From: Spongospora subterranea f. sp. subterranea
Lineage: Eukaryota > Endomyxa: Phytomyxea > Phytomyxea > Plasmodiophorida
Direction: 5' to 3'
Assembly: GCA_049724395.1 (NCBI GenBank)
Contig: JAUGWO010000135.1
Coordinates: 1 to 64,000, forward strand
DNA length: 64,000 bases
In this document: positions 34,176 to 44,400 of the stretch, one piece after another
How the letters are laid out: each line of letters starts with the position of its first letter
How positions within the stretch are numbered: the stretch's first letter is position 1
Notes under the pieces: model-generated
What the model was told of the DNA's origin: nothing
Seen by the model: only the letters and a program-made list of their open reading frames with translations
The model's database searches: none
Position numbers and translations under genes: made by a program

Positions 34176-34879
34176 TCACATCGTCGTAGCCTCCGACGAA
34201 ATCTTGCCTTCAATATTATCCATCACCTCAAAAAACCGGGAGTCGTCCATGTTAGGAGAACAGATGGCACTAATATGAGTTTGCCAGTCTTCAATCTCTA
34301 ATAGCCCCTCTGAACAAGAATCAACGATCATTAAACGATTAATTGCAAACGCCAAATCGTCTGCTGAGGGCGAAACCATATCAGGAATTCCCAACTTAGT
34401 CCTAGAATAGCGTTAATAGAAAGCGATTTCAAGGATGGATTGGTTTAGCCATACACTTCCGATATTTCCACGCGTCCAGTTTTTTTTGTATCAAGCCGTT
34501 TGAACAATGAATCAATGCGTTCCTGACGGTCTTCAGGCAGCTTTTCGAAAGTCTTCATGCTGATTACAATATCCAGCTGCGGAAGCTAAACGAAGATAAA
34601 TGAAAAACACGATAGCACACACGCAACATTATTGAATACTGGATTGCGACCGTTCTGACTGTCTAGCAACGATGTCTTCATAGATTCAATTTGGATGAGG
34701 CCTTGGCTGGCAAGATGCTGAACAGCTTCGGCAATGTTATATAACGCACTGCCAAGTCCGGTAACCAACACCACAGGATGAGCCCTCAATGATTTCCAAA
34801 TACGGCTGGCATGCTTTTTTGGATGAAAGGACGAGCTGACCGTTACGCGAGGGTAGCCAGAGTTAGACACTTTAACCAT
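34176..34879 (-). CDS. Alba-domain protein fused to a pair of EF-hands
   Basis: The N-terminal half is an Alba-type nucleic-acid-binding domain. It runs from MVKVSNSGYPRVTVSSSF through VVLVTGLGSALYNIAEAVQH and ASQGLIQIESMKTSLLDS, then across an intron of about 54 bases (GTATTC to GTTTAG, phase 0) to LPQLDIVISMKTF, the last Alba strand. The frame runs straight into KLPEDRQERIDSLFKRLDTK and KTGRVEISEV, an EF-hand-like helix-loop-helix. A second short intron (GTATGG to TTCTAG) leads to DDLAFAINRLMIVDSCSEGL and LEIEDWQTHI, a second such unit, stopping at 34178-34176. Alba proteins bind RNA or DNA, and EF-hands usually bind calcium. Loop residues are only partly canonical, so calcium binding is uncertain. 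The fusion is supported by three in-phase exons. The gene is convergent with the BAR gene, 80 bases apart. Confidence 0.65.
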
Positions 34880-35045
34880 GTTTGCGAGCAAGGTGAAAAT
34901 GAAGTGCTGCAGTTTCCGATCAAAATTATTGATGGTGCGCAGTCCGCGGTCTCAGTCGTTCCATACTTACATTTTCATGTCGCTCACATGAGCCCACTGC
35001 AGTCACACAACTCGCAAGTCGGAGCTGTAACAGAATTTAATCCGC

Positions 35046-35920
35046 ATGGACGGACACAAGTCAGAGGCGTCACGGAGCATTATTAATGAGACAGACGGTT
35101 GGTTACATCTGGACGGATACGTTAACCATGTCGGCACTGCAGATATCCCTGTGTGTGCGAGAAAATATCAGAAGCGCTTCTACGAGCATCGCTTCGCAAT
35201 CCTTAGCTTGTACAGCTCCAAACTTGATTACCGCTCGCCTTCCCTCCTCCAAAAAAGGGTATATGTGTTCGACAACGTTTCGAAGTGTGAAGATAAGCTT
35301 CCTTCATCCACGATCAAGAGCATCTAAAAGTCAAACTTACAAGAAAGAGCAGGACTGCCAAAGGCGGCTCAAGCAGCACAGGCGTCCGTCGGCACGACAC
35401 TGCCGCCTGAGTTTTTGCTCATGGTTGAATTTGTAGAGGTCCACGAAAATGTCACATTGCAGGAAGCGCTGGAAAGGGCAACCTCATGCAGACTGGTCAG
35501 AAACTCGCGAAGACCGATGGATGCAGGGCATTTAGCAGAGTTCATAACACAACAATTGCAAGACCGCCAGTGTCGTGGACCGATCTCTCTCGCATCTCTC
35601 CAATCTCATATCTTACTTTTCATCCTGAGTTTTCCGAGCGGACGAATACAGATGGTGTGTGAATCGACACAGCGTCGGCCAGTACTCTTGCCCGAATTGA
35701 AACTCGCGCCATTCATCACGCTTTCACTACCCGACACGCCTGACTTTCCACAGGTCGCTTTTATCGTTTGAAAAGCGCGTTTGAAACTTTTGAAAACAAT
35801 ACTGAAAAGCGCCGAAATACGCAACTTCGATTGTCGGAGTATCTGGAGATGATCCACCTCGATTACCTTTTCAATAAGAAGCCGTGTGTATTGAACCCGA
35901 GTGACTTCGAAGAGTTTTGA
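35046..35920 (+). CDS. PH-domain protein
   Basis: The start MDGHKSEASRSIINETDG leads into a pleckstrin-homology-like domain (GWLHLDGYVN, then RKYQKRFYEHRFAILSLYSS, then KLDYRSPSLLQKRVYVFDN). An intron of about 54 bases carrying an in-frame stop (GTTTCG to AAAAG) joins this to LQERAGLPKAAQAAQASVGT. Next comes a helical region, PPEFLLMVEFVEVHENVTLQ and LAEFITQQLQD. A last exon after the acceptor near 35756 probably gives FYRLKSAFETFENNTEKRRN and then NKKPCVLNPSDFEEF, with stop at 35920. PH domains bind phosphoinositides or proteins at membranes; the partner is unknown. The 3' end abuts mariner transposase remnants on the other strand, so the insertion landed right at this gene's 3' flank. The final exon is less certain than the first. 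Confidence 0.5.
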
Positions 35921-36175
35921 TACCATCGTGCCTTTGATTCGGTTTTTGAATTACGTTTGGCTGGCCGGCTCTTGTTCAACAAGTGGTCATATACCATTTT
36001 GCCATCAGACATGCATCGTCTGTAAGGATCGTACCTTGGTCTAGCCACAGCAGCCAGAAACATGACTTTCGTAATGAACCTCGTGCTTTTTGTTGTCCGA
36101 TGTGGCAATACCTCTTCTGGCAGCAGGTAATAGTTGGCCTTTACTTTTGTCAAATAGAACCATTTTTCGTCAACA
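35860..36175 (-). mobile_element. Tc1/mariner-type transposase fragment (left, minus strand)
   Basis: Reading the minus strand gives DEKWFYLTKVKANYYLLPEE, then TRFITKVMFLAAVARPRYD, the central catalytic region of Tc1/mariner transposases of the kind common in oomycetes. DEKWF is the first-catalytic-aspartate motif. The frame then decays and the third-aspartate half is not found on this side. No terminal inverted repeat was identified. This is a plain DNA transposon remnant truncated at both ends, lying head to head with the next fragment. Confidence 0.7.
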
Positions 36176-36192
36176 AGGACGTATCAAACATT

Positions 36193-36940
36193 AGCTGAAA
36201 AATGGTTCTATATGACAGAAGTAACCACCAGATATCTTCTTGCTGCAGATGAGGAAGAACCCCAAGAGTAAGCGCTATATCACGAAAGTGATGTTTATTT
36301 GCGCCGTCGCTCGTCCTCAATGGGTTACTCCAGAAACCAATGGTTGGACGGAAAGCTGGGTATCTGGCCATTTGTCCAACAGGGGCCTGCAAAGCGTTTC
36401 AGTAGAAACAGACCAGCTGGAGCTATGGAGACAAAGAACACGAACGCGGACAAACGGGAGTATCGAAATGATCACTGAGAAAGTATTTTGCCAACAATCG
36501 AAGCGGAATGGCCCCGATCGAATACCGCTCATCCAATACTCATGCAGCAAGACAATGCAAAGCCTCATATCAATACGCTCGACGCCGAGTTCCTGGCTGC
36601 AGTTCAAGCAACGTCGTAGGATATTTGAATGCTATGCCAACCTCCCGACGACCCAGATACTAACATTCTGGATTTGGGATTTTTCAATGCGATTCAGTCC
36701 TTACAGTATCAGAATGGTACCCGAGGCATTGACGAGCTCATTGCCGCTGCCGACGCTGCATTCAAAGAACTGTCAATGCAAACCCTGAACAAAGTGTTTT
36801 TATCGCAACAACAATGCATGATTGAAGCGATGAAAGTCAAAGGGGGCAGGGAATACAGATTGCATCACATTGGAGCTCCAGTCGATCCTGATGGCAATCG
36901 GTATCCGTTTCCCCCGTTTGACTTTTTTGGACAGTGATCC
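36193..36940 (+). mobile_element. Tc1/mariner-type transposase fragment (right, plus strand)
   Basis: The plus strand shows EKWFYMTEVTTRYLLAADEE, RYITKVMFICAVARPQ, then IQYSCSKTMQSLISIRS in a shifted frame (in another frame, MQQDNAKPHIN). After that come PPDDPDTNILDLGFFNAIQS and a C-terminal REYRLHHIGAPVDPDGNRYP. Order and content match the oomycete-like Tc1/mariner transposase, including the QQDNA and DDPDxNxLDLxFF blocks around the second and third catalytic positions. At least two frame changes interrupt it. It starts about 30 bases from the left fragment's DEKWF and points away from it. Confidence 0.75.
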
Positions 36941-37039
36941 GATGCTGTCCAAAGAAACAGTTGAAATCGTTAATGCTGCCAGAAAATTCAGAACGTTGAT
37001 TGAAATGCAAATGCTTACCGATGTTAAAATATATTCTCA

Positions 37040-37140
37040 GCGTACGACGTTTTTTAAACCGCTGCAACAAACTCGTCGTCGAGCAGATTGATATGAGGCT
37101 TCGCATCATCTTGCTGCATCAATATAGGTGGGCGATATTT
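37040..37140 (-). mobile_element. third, inverted mariner transposase fragment
   Basis: About 100 bases are a reverse-complement match, with scattered differences, to the transposase region at about 36490-36605. Read on the minus strand this covers the QQDxAKPHINxLD segment. It is a separate copy or a rearranged piece, in the opposite orientation to the larger plus-strand fragment. Confidence 0.55.
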
Positions 37141-37868
37141 GATCGGGCCAATTCGCTTCGATTGGTTGTATTCATATTGGACACTTACAGCTGGACAATC
37201 GGCCAAGGCAAACAAACACTTATTTGTGACAGAGGGAGTAAAAGAATTGGCAGGGATAGAATCGGTTCGGCGGTAGCAGTGAGGTTCAGGCGGTCGGTGA
37301 GAAGTAAAGGAGAGGGAATCGGATGCCAGGTTCGGCGATAGCGGTGAGGTTTAAGCGATTTGTGGAGGTGTGATGTTTTCGGGCAAAAACTGTCAGGGAC
37401 TAGGGAGACAACCCATGTTGATAGAAAACGACGTCGGATCATTCTTCATTCACAGACCATGGCGGAATGGAACATCGAATGTACACAGACTGCCAGAATA
37501 CAGACTTACGGACTGCGGGACACGAATTCGAATCAAAAAACGCGCGACACTGGTAACAGCATTTAGTGTGGTAGAGCCAATAGTGTGGGTTGGTAAAAAG
37601 TATGTGTGGCCCACAGTAATTGCGGTGCAGTGTCTGAAAAACAGAGTCCGAAAATAGTGTGGCCCACTAAATGTTGTAACCAGTGGAGTGTTGATCGCCG
37701 AGAAGTGTACCCTGACGCTGGGGCATTTCGAATGTGCCATGTATGTGTACAACCTAGTGTATGGCGGCCACAGTGGGGTACCTGACTGCGGAGTGGTGTT
37801 GTCTCGTGATCTCAGCCATAGTCAAATACTGAACGACAAGATCAGGTCGAAAACGGACCTCACTCGCG
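37141..37868. other. intergenic region with small local duplications
   Basis: No gene is seen. Two imperfect copies of a GC-rich 35-base string lie near 37268 and 37333. The string TAGTGTGGCCCAC or close variants recurs near 37605 and 37657. The right end should hold the promoter of the WW-RING gene. Confidence 0.35.
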
Positions 37869-38917
37869 ATGTCGCTGCCATCTGGCTGGGAGGCGCGACA
37901 AGATCCCAAAACTAATAGGACATACTATGTCAATCATCAAACCAAAACCTCGACGTGGACCGATCCCAGGCCCTTACCCAATGGCTGGGAGGCTCGCGTT
38001 GATCCCAAAAGCAAACGGCAGTATTTCGTGGATCATCTAAACAGGAAGACGTTTTGGGAAGATCCAAGGCCGAATGCGTTGGTCGACAATCCAAATTTGA
38101 GTCGTCCCCATGGCCCATATACGGCTCAGCTGAGCAATATTCCAGCACAAGAGAATGCTCGTTCATGGACAGGTGCACAACAACCAACTCCAGTATCTCA
38201 ACCACAAGAGAATGTATCGCAACAGGCACCACAGGGCAAAGCGCGTCCATGGACGGGTGCAGAAGAATTGTCCAGTCCTGTCACCCAGCAACAAGGTGAT
38301 GTGTCGCAACATTCTCAACAAGGGAAAGCTCGTCCATGGTCCGGTGAACCAGAGATCGCTCCTACGGAATTAATCTACCCGCAAGGTATATTACAATCAC
38401 ATTTTCTTTGCGATGTTCTTATTATGAATATGTTTTCCTTGCAGGACCGAAACCGTCTGCACCTTCCGCTCCTCCCCTAGAGCATCACGAGACACAAACA
38501 ATGGATGCCAGGGCGATGTACGTGAAAATTGTAAAGATGGCAGTTGAGGAGAATCGTGTTTCACCAGAGCACGATAAAATCCTTCGCGAGATCCGCAAGA
38601 CAAACGGGTTCACTGATGACGATCATGATTCCATGCTGGCATCGGTAGGAATATCGGCTCTGGATTTTGATGAAATGAAGAAGAAACCTCCGATGGGTGT
38701 ATGCTGTGTCTGCCTCGTCAATGCGGCTGAGTTCATCGTGGTAGAATGTATGCACATCTGCCTTTGTGAGGATTGCCGTGATCCAATCGCTAAAACCGGT
38801 ACTTGCCCACAATGTAGAGGTAGTCGATTTACAAGCTTACGTGCTCTGTGTCTGCTTGTATTGAGAATTTCTGTATTAGGGACGATTACCAAAGTGGTGC
38901 GAGCGTATTATAGTTAA
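37869..38917 (+). CDS. WW-WW-RING E3 ubiquitin ligase-like protein
   Basis: The start [20 protein letters not shown] opens the first WW domain (residues about 5-36). A second follows directly ([20 protein letters not shown], about 37-68); both keep the two tryptophans and the terminal proline. Next comes a disordered region with three imperfect repeats around GKARPWTG / ENARSWTG. A 60-base intron (GTATAT to TTGCAG) leads to [20 protein letters not shown] and a helical segment. A C-terminal C3HC4 RING follows ([29 protein letters not shown]). A last intron, about 38820-38881, joins CPQCRG to [11 protein letters not shown], giving the usual RING ending. WW domains bind PPxY or similar proline motifs, so this is probably a substrate-selecting ligase; the RING resembles the MGRN1/IAP type. 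Neither WW-WW-RING order nor these repeats match a named family I know. Confidence 0.75.
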
Positions 38918-39096
38918 TATTACATAATACTACCTGCGTTTCAAAGTAATTGGCCGATATCTTTGGACAGGGACAGAGTTCATGTCAGCTTTCCGACTTC
39001 CCCAATTCTTGCATTCATGACTTAACTATTTATTGAAAAACACGAGGCATGAAATTTCTCATTATAACTTCTTTTATCAAAGAAGATCAACAACTT
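38918..39096. other. short convergent spacer
   Basis: This AT-rich spacer carries the 3' ends of the WW-RING gene and of the small minus-strand gene proposed next. Confidence 0.3.
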
Positions 39097-39415
39097 TTAC
39101 CGCTTTGCATTTTTAATCATTGGCTTTTGCTTTTTCAATCTCACCCAGTGGGCTGGAGATTGAGGACGACAGTTGCCCAATCTATCTCTTTGCGCCTCCA
39201 TACATGAGTGCATCACATTTTTACAGGGCACAGGCATTGTATTTGAAATGCCAGGCTTTAGCACCTGAGAACATTCTTAACACAGGCGTGATCAGCTCAT
39301 TCCGAGTTCCTGGGTGATTGTGTAGTATTGTTTCGCCTGAATCGCGTCAAAGAGCGCCAAGTCGACATGACGGGCGGCAGAATAGTCGGATATCGTATTC
39401 ATATTCACTTGAAAT
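39097..39415 (-). CDS. possible small cysteine-containing basic protein
   Basis: A 56-codon exon (39264-39097, acceptor TTCTCAG) reads VLKPGISNTMPVPCKNVMHS, CMEAQRDRLGNCRPQSP, AHWVRLKKQKPMIKNAKR and stop. The three cysteines and basic tail recall small mitochondrial inner-membrane or ribosomal proteins, but I recognise no family. An upstream ATG exon near 39415 (MNTISDYSAARH) can be joined in phase 0 through a GTCGAC donor, with an intron of about 100 bases, longer than usual here. The larger plus-strand frame at 39120-39317 is the alternative reading of the same DNA. Confidence 0.3.
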
Positions 39416-40061
39416 CATGAGTCGCTCAACTTGGTCCGGTCATGTGATCGGTCGATAAACATAGGACAACCCCTCGAAATCTCGATCTGATTGGGTCGAC
39501 AACAATAACCGGCTCTCTCACCCGCAGTGCCCTGTTAATGCCCGAAAACTGCTGCAATGGCTCCTGCTTCTACCGAAGCCTGTCGCTGTACCAGATCCCG
39601 CTAATCTCCAGGGCGAAACCCCATATGCGGGCACTCTTTTTATATTGTCAATAGCGGTTGGACAGGACGGCGAATCTCGTAGCTATGGCACAGTTCCTGT
39701 TTGGCCATTTACCTCGGTTACATCGTCGTCATTCCACAAAGTCTACGCTGATTGACAAATCCTGTTGTTTCAGATGAAGGTTCGGTAAAAGCTCTCTCTC
39801 CATATTTCTCTCTTTAGTCGATCTATTTTCCACTCAACGACTTATCGCCATTCAGGTCAAGTAATCATGGCCGAACTCGCAATGGGCGGCTCTGACGTCA
39901 GCTTAACCAAAACTTGAAAAAAAAAGGAAAAAACCACTATCGATTAGGTGTCTTCAGGTTTCAAAACAATCAACATTTTATGGCAGTTCGTCCGGTCCCT
40001 CTCCAGGGAGTCCCAGATCAGAACGATAATACGATCGCCCCGATACTCCAGACCCCATCTC
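39416..40061. other. no gene recognised
   Basis: Frames on both strands are short and unconnected. The stretch lies between the small minus-strand gene and the 3' end of the EF-hand gene. Confidence 0.3.
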
Positions 40062-40830
40062 TCAGAATATCACTCCTGCGCGAATCATGTCCCCGGCGAA
40101 CTGTTGGGCCCATTGTCATTCACGTGTCGGTTTTTTCTCAGAACATTGATCGATTGGGGATTACCTTGGTCTCCGGACAGGTGATGTTGGGTTTCCGGAT
40201 CACGATCTCATCGGCGCCCGGTTTGAACCATCCGACGTGCTGCGACGTCAGGATCGGTTTCCGGAACTTCTCTTGTGGCGAATACTTCAGTCGTCGGTTG
40301 CGATAGCCGTCGGTCGTCAGCTCCTTCAAGCTGCGATATTCCACCTGTCATTGTTGACGATCATCGCCCCTTTCTCTGGGATGGTTTGCGATCGTTCTTA
40401 CAGGTGATTCCTCAGCTTTGGCTCTCACCTCGTTCTGCATCGCGATTCCGGTCCTCTCCCAATCATCGGCGTCGAACGTCCCGTCACGCTCCTACACGAT
40501 ATCAGGGGCGTTGCCCACGCGGTTGTCTGAAAATCACCCCGAACCTGAAGATGGTGTAGCGCCAGGTCGATCTCGGACGGCGACGCCTCGAACCCATAGA
40601 GAGCCCTCAAGCAACGGCGAACATGATCGTAGTCGACTGGGAGGCGGTCGGATTTGACGCTGGCGCCATGGCGAACGGCGTCGAACGCGAGGCGGAATCG
40701 ATCCCTGGGCACGTGGCTGATGTTGAGCGATTTGCAGGTGAAGGCTGAGAACGGGCTCTGAGGCCCCAGAGCTGTTAACCCAAAGAACATCACGTCATCA
40801 ACGACAACACCCTCGAATGTCCAACTGTGA
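40062..40830 (-). CDS. EF-hand protein with a ciliary microtubule-inner-protein-like tail
   Basis: Minus-strand exons join in phase. The first clear one gives MFFGLTALGPQSPFSAFT, then DRFRLAFDAVRHGASVKSDR and LRALYGFEASPSEIDLALHH, an EF-hand-like pair of helices. A 21-codon exon follows, ERDGTFDADDWERTGIAMQN, with an acidic DGTFDADDWE loop typical of an EF-hand. The third gives VEYRSLKELTTDGYRNRRLK and KPILTSQHVGWFKPG. The last (acceptor CCAACAG) is FAGDMIRAGVIF and stop at 40064-40062. The Q/E-x2-GW box after a basic, proline-containing run recalls FAM183/CFAP144-type microtubule inner proteins of axonemes. That link rests on a short motif only. If right, the organism builds flagella. Upstream exons (41060-40830, including GRTVIHDRDIDEDFGGI) probably belong to it; the start is unresolved. 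Confidence 0.5.
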
Positions 40831-41432
40831 TCGATCAGTGGTACCGATCTAATCCCGACCCCGCCCTGATTTTCGCCCTAACACCGCCTCGGTTGTTGCT
40901 CGGGTTTTGTGCCCATAACAGCGGGACGAATCGCGATCTGATTCGTCAACGGGCGTTGATCGACGTTTCAACACCGAGAGTGGGACACGAGCGAGTCGAC
41001 GATTACCGGATCCCACCGAAATCCTCATCAATATCACGATCGTGTATGACGGTGCGACCCACGATTTGATCCGTTTGACGTCAATGGGTGTCGATCGGCG
41101 ACCCGTTATCGTGGGAATCCTCTGTTCTGGGGTGTTGATTGCCCGATAATCGCCATCGCTAGGTCACCACGAAACCGACCCAAACCTCAAACGTGTCTTC
41201 CTGTGCTCCAAATCAACACATCACATTGAGAACCCCGTTGTAATCTCAGTGCTCGGAACAACTCATTCTACATTTTCGCTAATAAACAAACATGTGCAAG
41301 GATCACGGCCACAATCAGTCTGGTCGGGCAATCGACACAACGTGGAATAACGGCAATGAGATCCGACCGGTTCGGGGTCGCTGGGAGCGAATCAGGGTTT
41401 TCGCCCAAGATATTTCGGTGCTGTGGCGATAG
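40831..41432. other. 5' region of the EF-hand gene and promoter of the ankyrin gene
   Basis: The minus strand retains coding-like text (for example PIDVKRIKSWVAPSYT) that may be 5' exons of the EF-hand gene. The right end should contain the divergent promoter of the ankyrin-kinase gene. Boundaries are not resolved. Confidence 0.3.
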
Positions 41433-44400
41433 ATGGAGGCAGCTAGGGCGGTGGCCGCCCGGGCCATCAAGAAGGCCAACGAGACGGAGCGCGAGACGCC
41501 CAGTCGCCTGATCTACGACGCCGTCAGCAAGGGCGAGCTCGAGCGCGTTCGCGAACTGATCGTCCGGTTCGCCAACGCCAACTACCAGGAGGTACTTACT
41601 CCTCGTGGTCGTCGCGTCGTCGTTCGCGGAGCTGACACAACCCGGTTCAGAGGCACCGGATCTCGTTGCGAACGCCAATCCATCAGGCGGCCGAGCTCGG
41701 GTTCCTCGATATCTGCAAGGTGCTGTGTGAGGAAGCCCAAGCCAGTATCAGCACGATCGACAAGGTGGAACACACACGACCAGGCGCGTCGTCGTTCACC
41801 CGATCTCTCGCTCTCTCATCTCTCTGACTCCCTTCCGACGATAGGACGGCAACACCCCATTTCATCTGGCCGCCGCCCGAGGGCACTTCGACATCGTCAA
41901 GTATTTCCAGCAGCGATACGATCCCGATCCGACGTTGCGGAATGCGGTAAGCGCGCGTCGTTGGCGTTAGCGAATCGCGAGACATTATTTCTGAAAACGG
42001 ATCCAGCGGAGCTATACGGCGTTCCATCTGGCCGCGTTCGGCGGGCACCTCGAGGTGCTGAAGTTCCTGGACGAAGACGCCGGCGTTGATCCGCACGCGG
42101 AGGACCAGTTCTGGAATACGGCGGCGCATCAGGCCGCATCCCGAGGGCATCTTCCCGTGTTGAAGTACCTGTGCTCGATGGCGAAACTCAACCCGGAGTC
42201 GCTCAACAGATGGAAAAGGTCAGAGATGGCCAAGGGAGATTCACCACATCGTCTCTAAATCCTTCGTCATCCGAATTCTGATCGAAAACTGAAATCCCAA
42301 TGTTCTTCGCTTATTCGTTTTTTTATTTTTTTGTTTATCTGGTGTTGATTTTCTTGAACATCACGAAATCGTGGTAGGATTCTGCAGCGAAAACAACGAA
42401 ACGATGGTGGTTTGTTTGTTCCCCTCGATTGATGACTGTGTTGGGCAGAACGCCATTACACCAGGCAGCGGCCCATGGCCACACCGATATCGCCCGATAC
42501 CTGATCAAGCAGTGCCATGTCGACCCAACCTGTTCCGGTCTGGACGGCTGTACGCCATTGCACCTGGCCGTCAGCAATGGCCATCTCGACCTCACCCAGT
42601 TCCTCGTCGAGTCGATCGGGGTCAGCCGAACCACCACCAACACGAACATCCCCCTCGTCAACAAAACGTCGTTTCCCTGATGCCGTTCGCTAGGTTCCAA
42701 CGAATCCCAAGAACGTCAATGGCGATACTCCGATCCATTGTGCTGCATTCTCTGGCCAGGCGAATATCTGCAGGTATCTGGTCGAGAAAGGCCATTGCCA
42801 GGTCAATTACAAGTAAGGGATAAGGAGACGCGTGTTGTGGTTCGCCCACGAACCCTGAGATATCGGATTCTAGGAACAAGAACGGGGATACGCCGATCAT
42901 CATCGCGGCGATATGGAATCAGCAGGAGGTGCTGCGATATCTGGTGGAAGAGGCGAAAGCGGATCCCTGTTTGCGGAACGAGGTCACCGATCCCGCTCTG
43001 TTGTTGTTAGGGGCGGGGCTGGAGCTGATCTTGATCATGTTCAGATGGGGTTCACGGCGATGCACATGGCCGCCCGGGAATGGAACCAGGAAGTCTGCGA
43101 ATACATCTGTAAAGTCGCACCGGAATGTGCTCGAATACGCGATAACGTCAGCAACGAATTCGGCGCCGTTTCTCGTTCCCCTTCTGACAAATGTGTTTCC
43201 CCCCGAAACAGAAAGGGTTAACCCCATTGATGGTCGTTCTGAACAAATGGGGACAGACCAAGGTCAACCGAATGTTCCTTCACAAGGTCGGGTTGACCTG
43301 GACGGGGGCCATGGCGCTATGTCCTGATCGCGGTGTCTGTGTTTCCAGGAAGGGTATTCGCCATTCCACGTGGCGTGCGAGAAAGGGTTCGAGGACATGG
43401 TCCGGTACCTGTTGATCTGCGCCAAGGATTATGGCGACCTGATCCACACACCCGGCGCCGTATGGTCCATTGCCCCATGTTCGCCCCGCCCGGTTGGCTC
43501 AATCATGTGCGTGTTTGCGCCGTCAGAATGGCGACACGCCGTTGATCGCCGTGATCGAACGGGACCACATCCGGCTGATCGAGCTGCTGCTGCAGAAGGG
43601 CGCCGACGTCAACTTCCGCTCGGCCAACGGGAACACGCCGCTGCTGACGGCGATCCGCGAACAGAATATGAACCTGGTCAAGGTCCTGATCGCCAGCGAC
43701 GCCAAAATCAACTACCCGACCGACGGCGATCACACCCCGTTGACCTTGGCGTGTTCGATCGGCAATATGGACTTCGTCAACCTATTGCTTAAGCAGGGCG
43801 CCCAGCTCGAGCTCCCCAATCGGGTTGGCCCGATCCTCGCCCGTGTCGCCGTACTGACGATCGTGCTGTGTTTGATCGGCAGAACGGGGAGACGCCGTTG
43901 GTAATGGCCTGTAAGATGAGGAACATGGACCTGATATTGGCGTTATTAGAATACGGATCGCAGATCAATTACCCAGTTCACGTCAGTATAATCATCACAT
44001 CTCCACACAATCACCAAACGCCACAACGGAAACAAACGCATTTCCTCCGTTGTTGTTGCCGTTGTCGTCGTTTTCGATCGCTGATCACGAAAACATTGGC
44101 CGTTCAGACCAAGTTCACCCCATTGATAGCGGCGTGTATGTTCGGGGAGGTCGAGATGGTGTCGTTATTGCTATCGAAGGGCGCCGTTATCGATATGCCC
44201 AATGTGGTAAGGGAACAATCGCCACCGATTTTCGCCTCCACCGACCCGCGCGATCAGAAACGGGGAACGCCCTTGGCGGCGGCGTCGAAACGGGGCCAGG
44301 CCGATATCGTCCGCCTGTTATTGAACCGAATGATGAACCAGAACCTTTCCGTTGACGTATCTGGTATTACTGGCCACACCCCCGTGATGAAAGCGGCATT

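Noticed and set aside
36870-37091. Plus frame of 73 codons after the mariner fragment
   Set aside because: Reads plausibly for about 40 residues but overlaps the transposase C-terminus and the inverted mariner piece; no start or splice support.
41268-41678. 137-codon minus-strand frame over the start of the ankyrin gene
   Set aside because: It is the antisense of the GC-rich ankyrin exon, which has the better domain content and splice logic; the antisense frame shows no domain.
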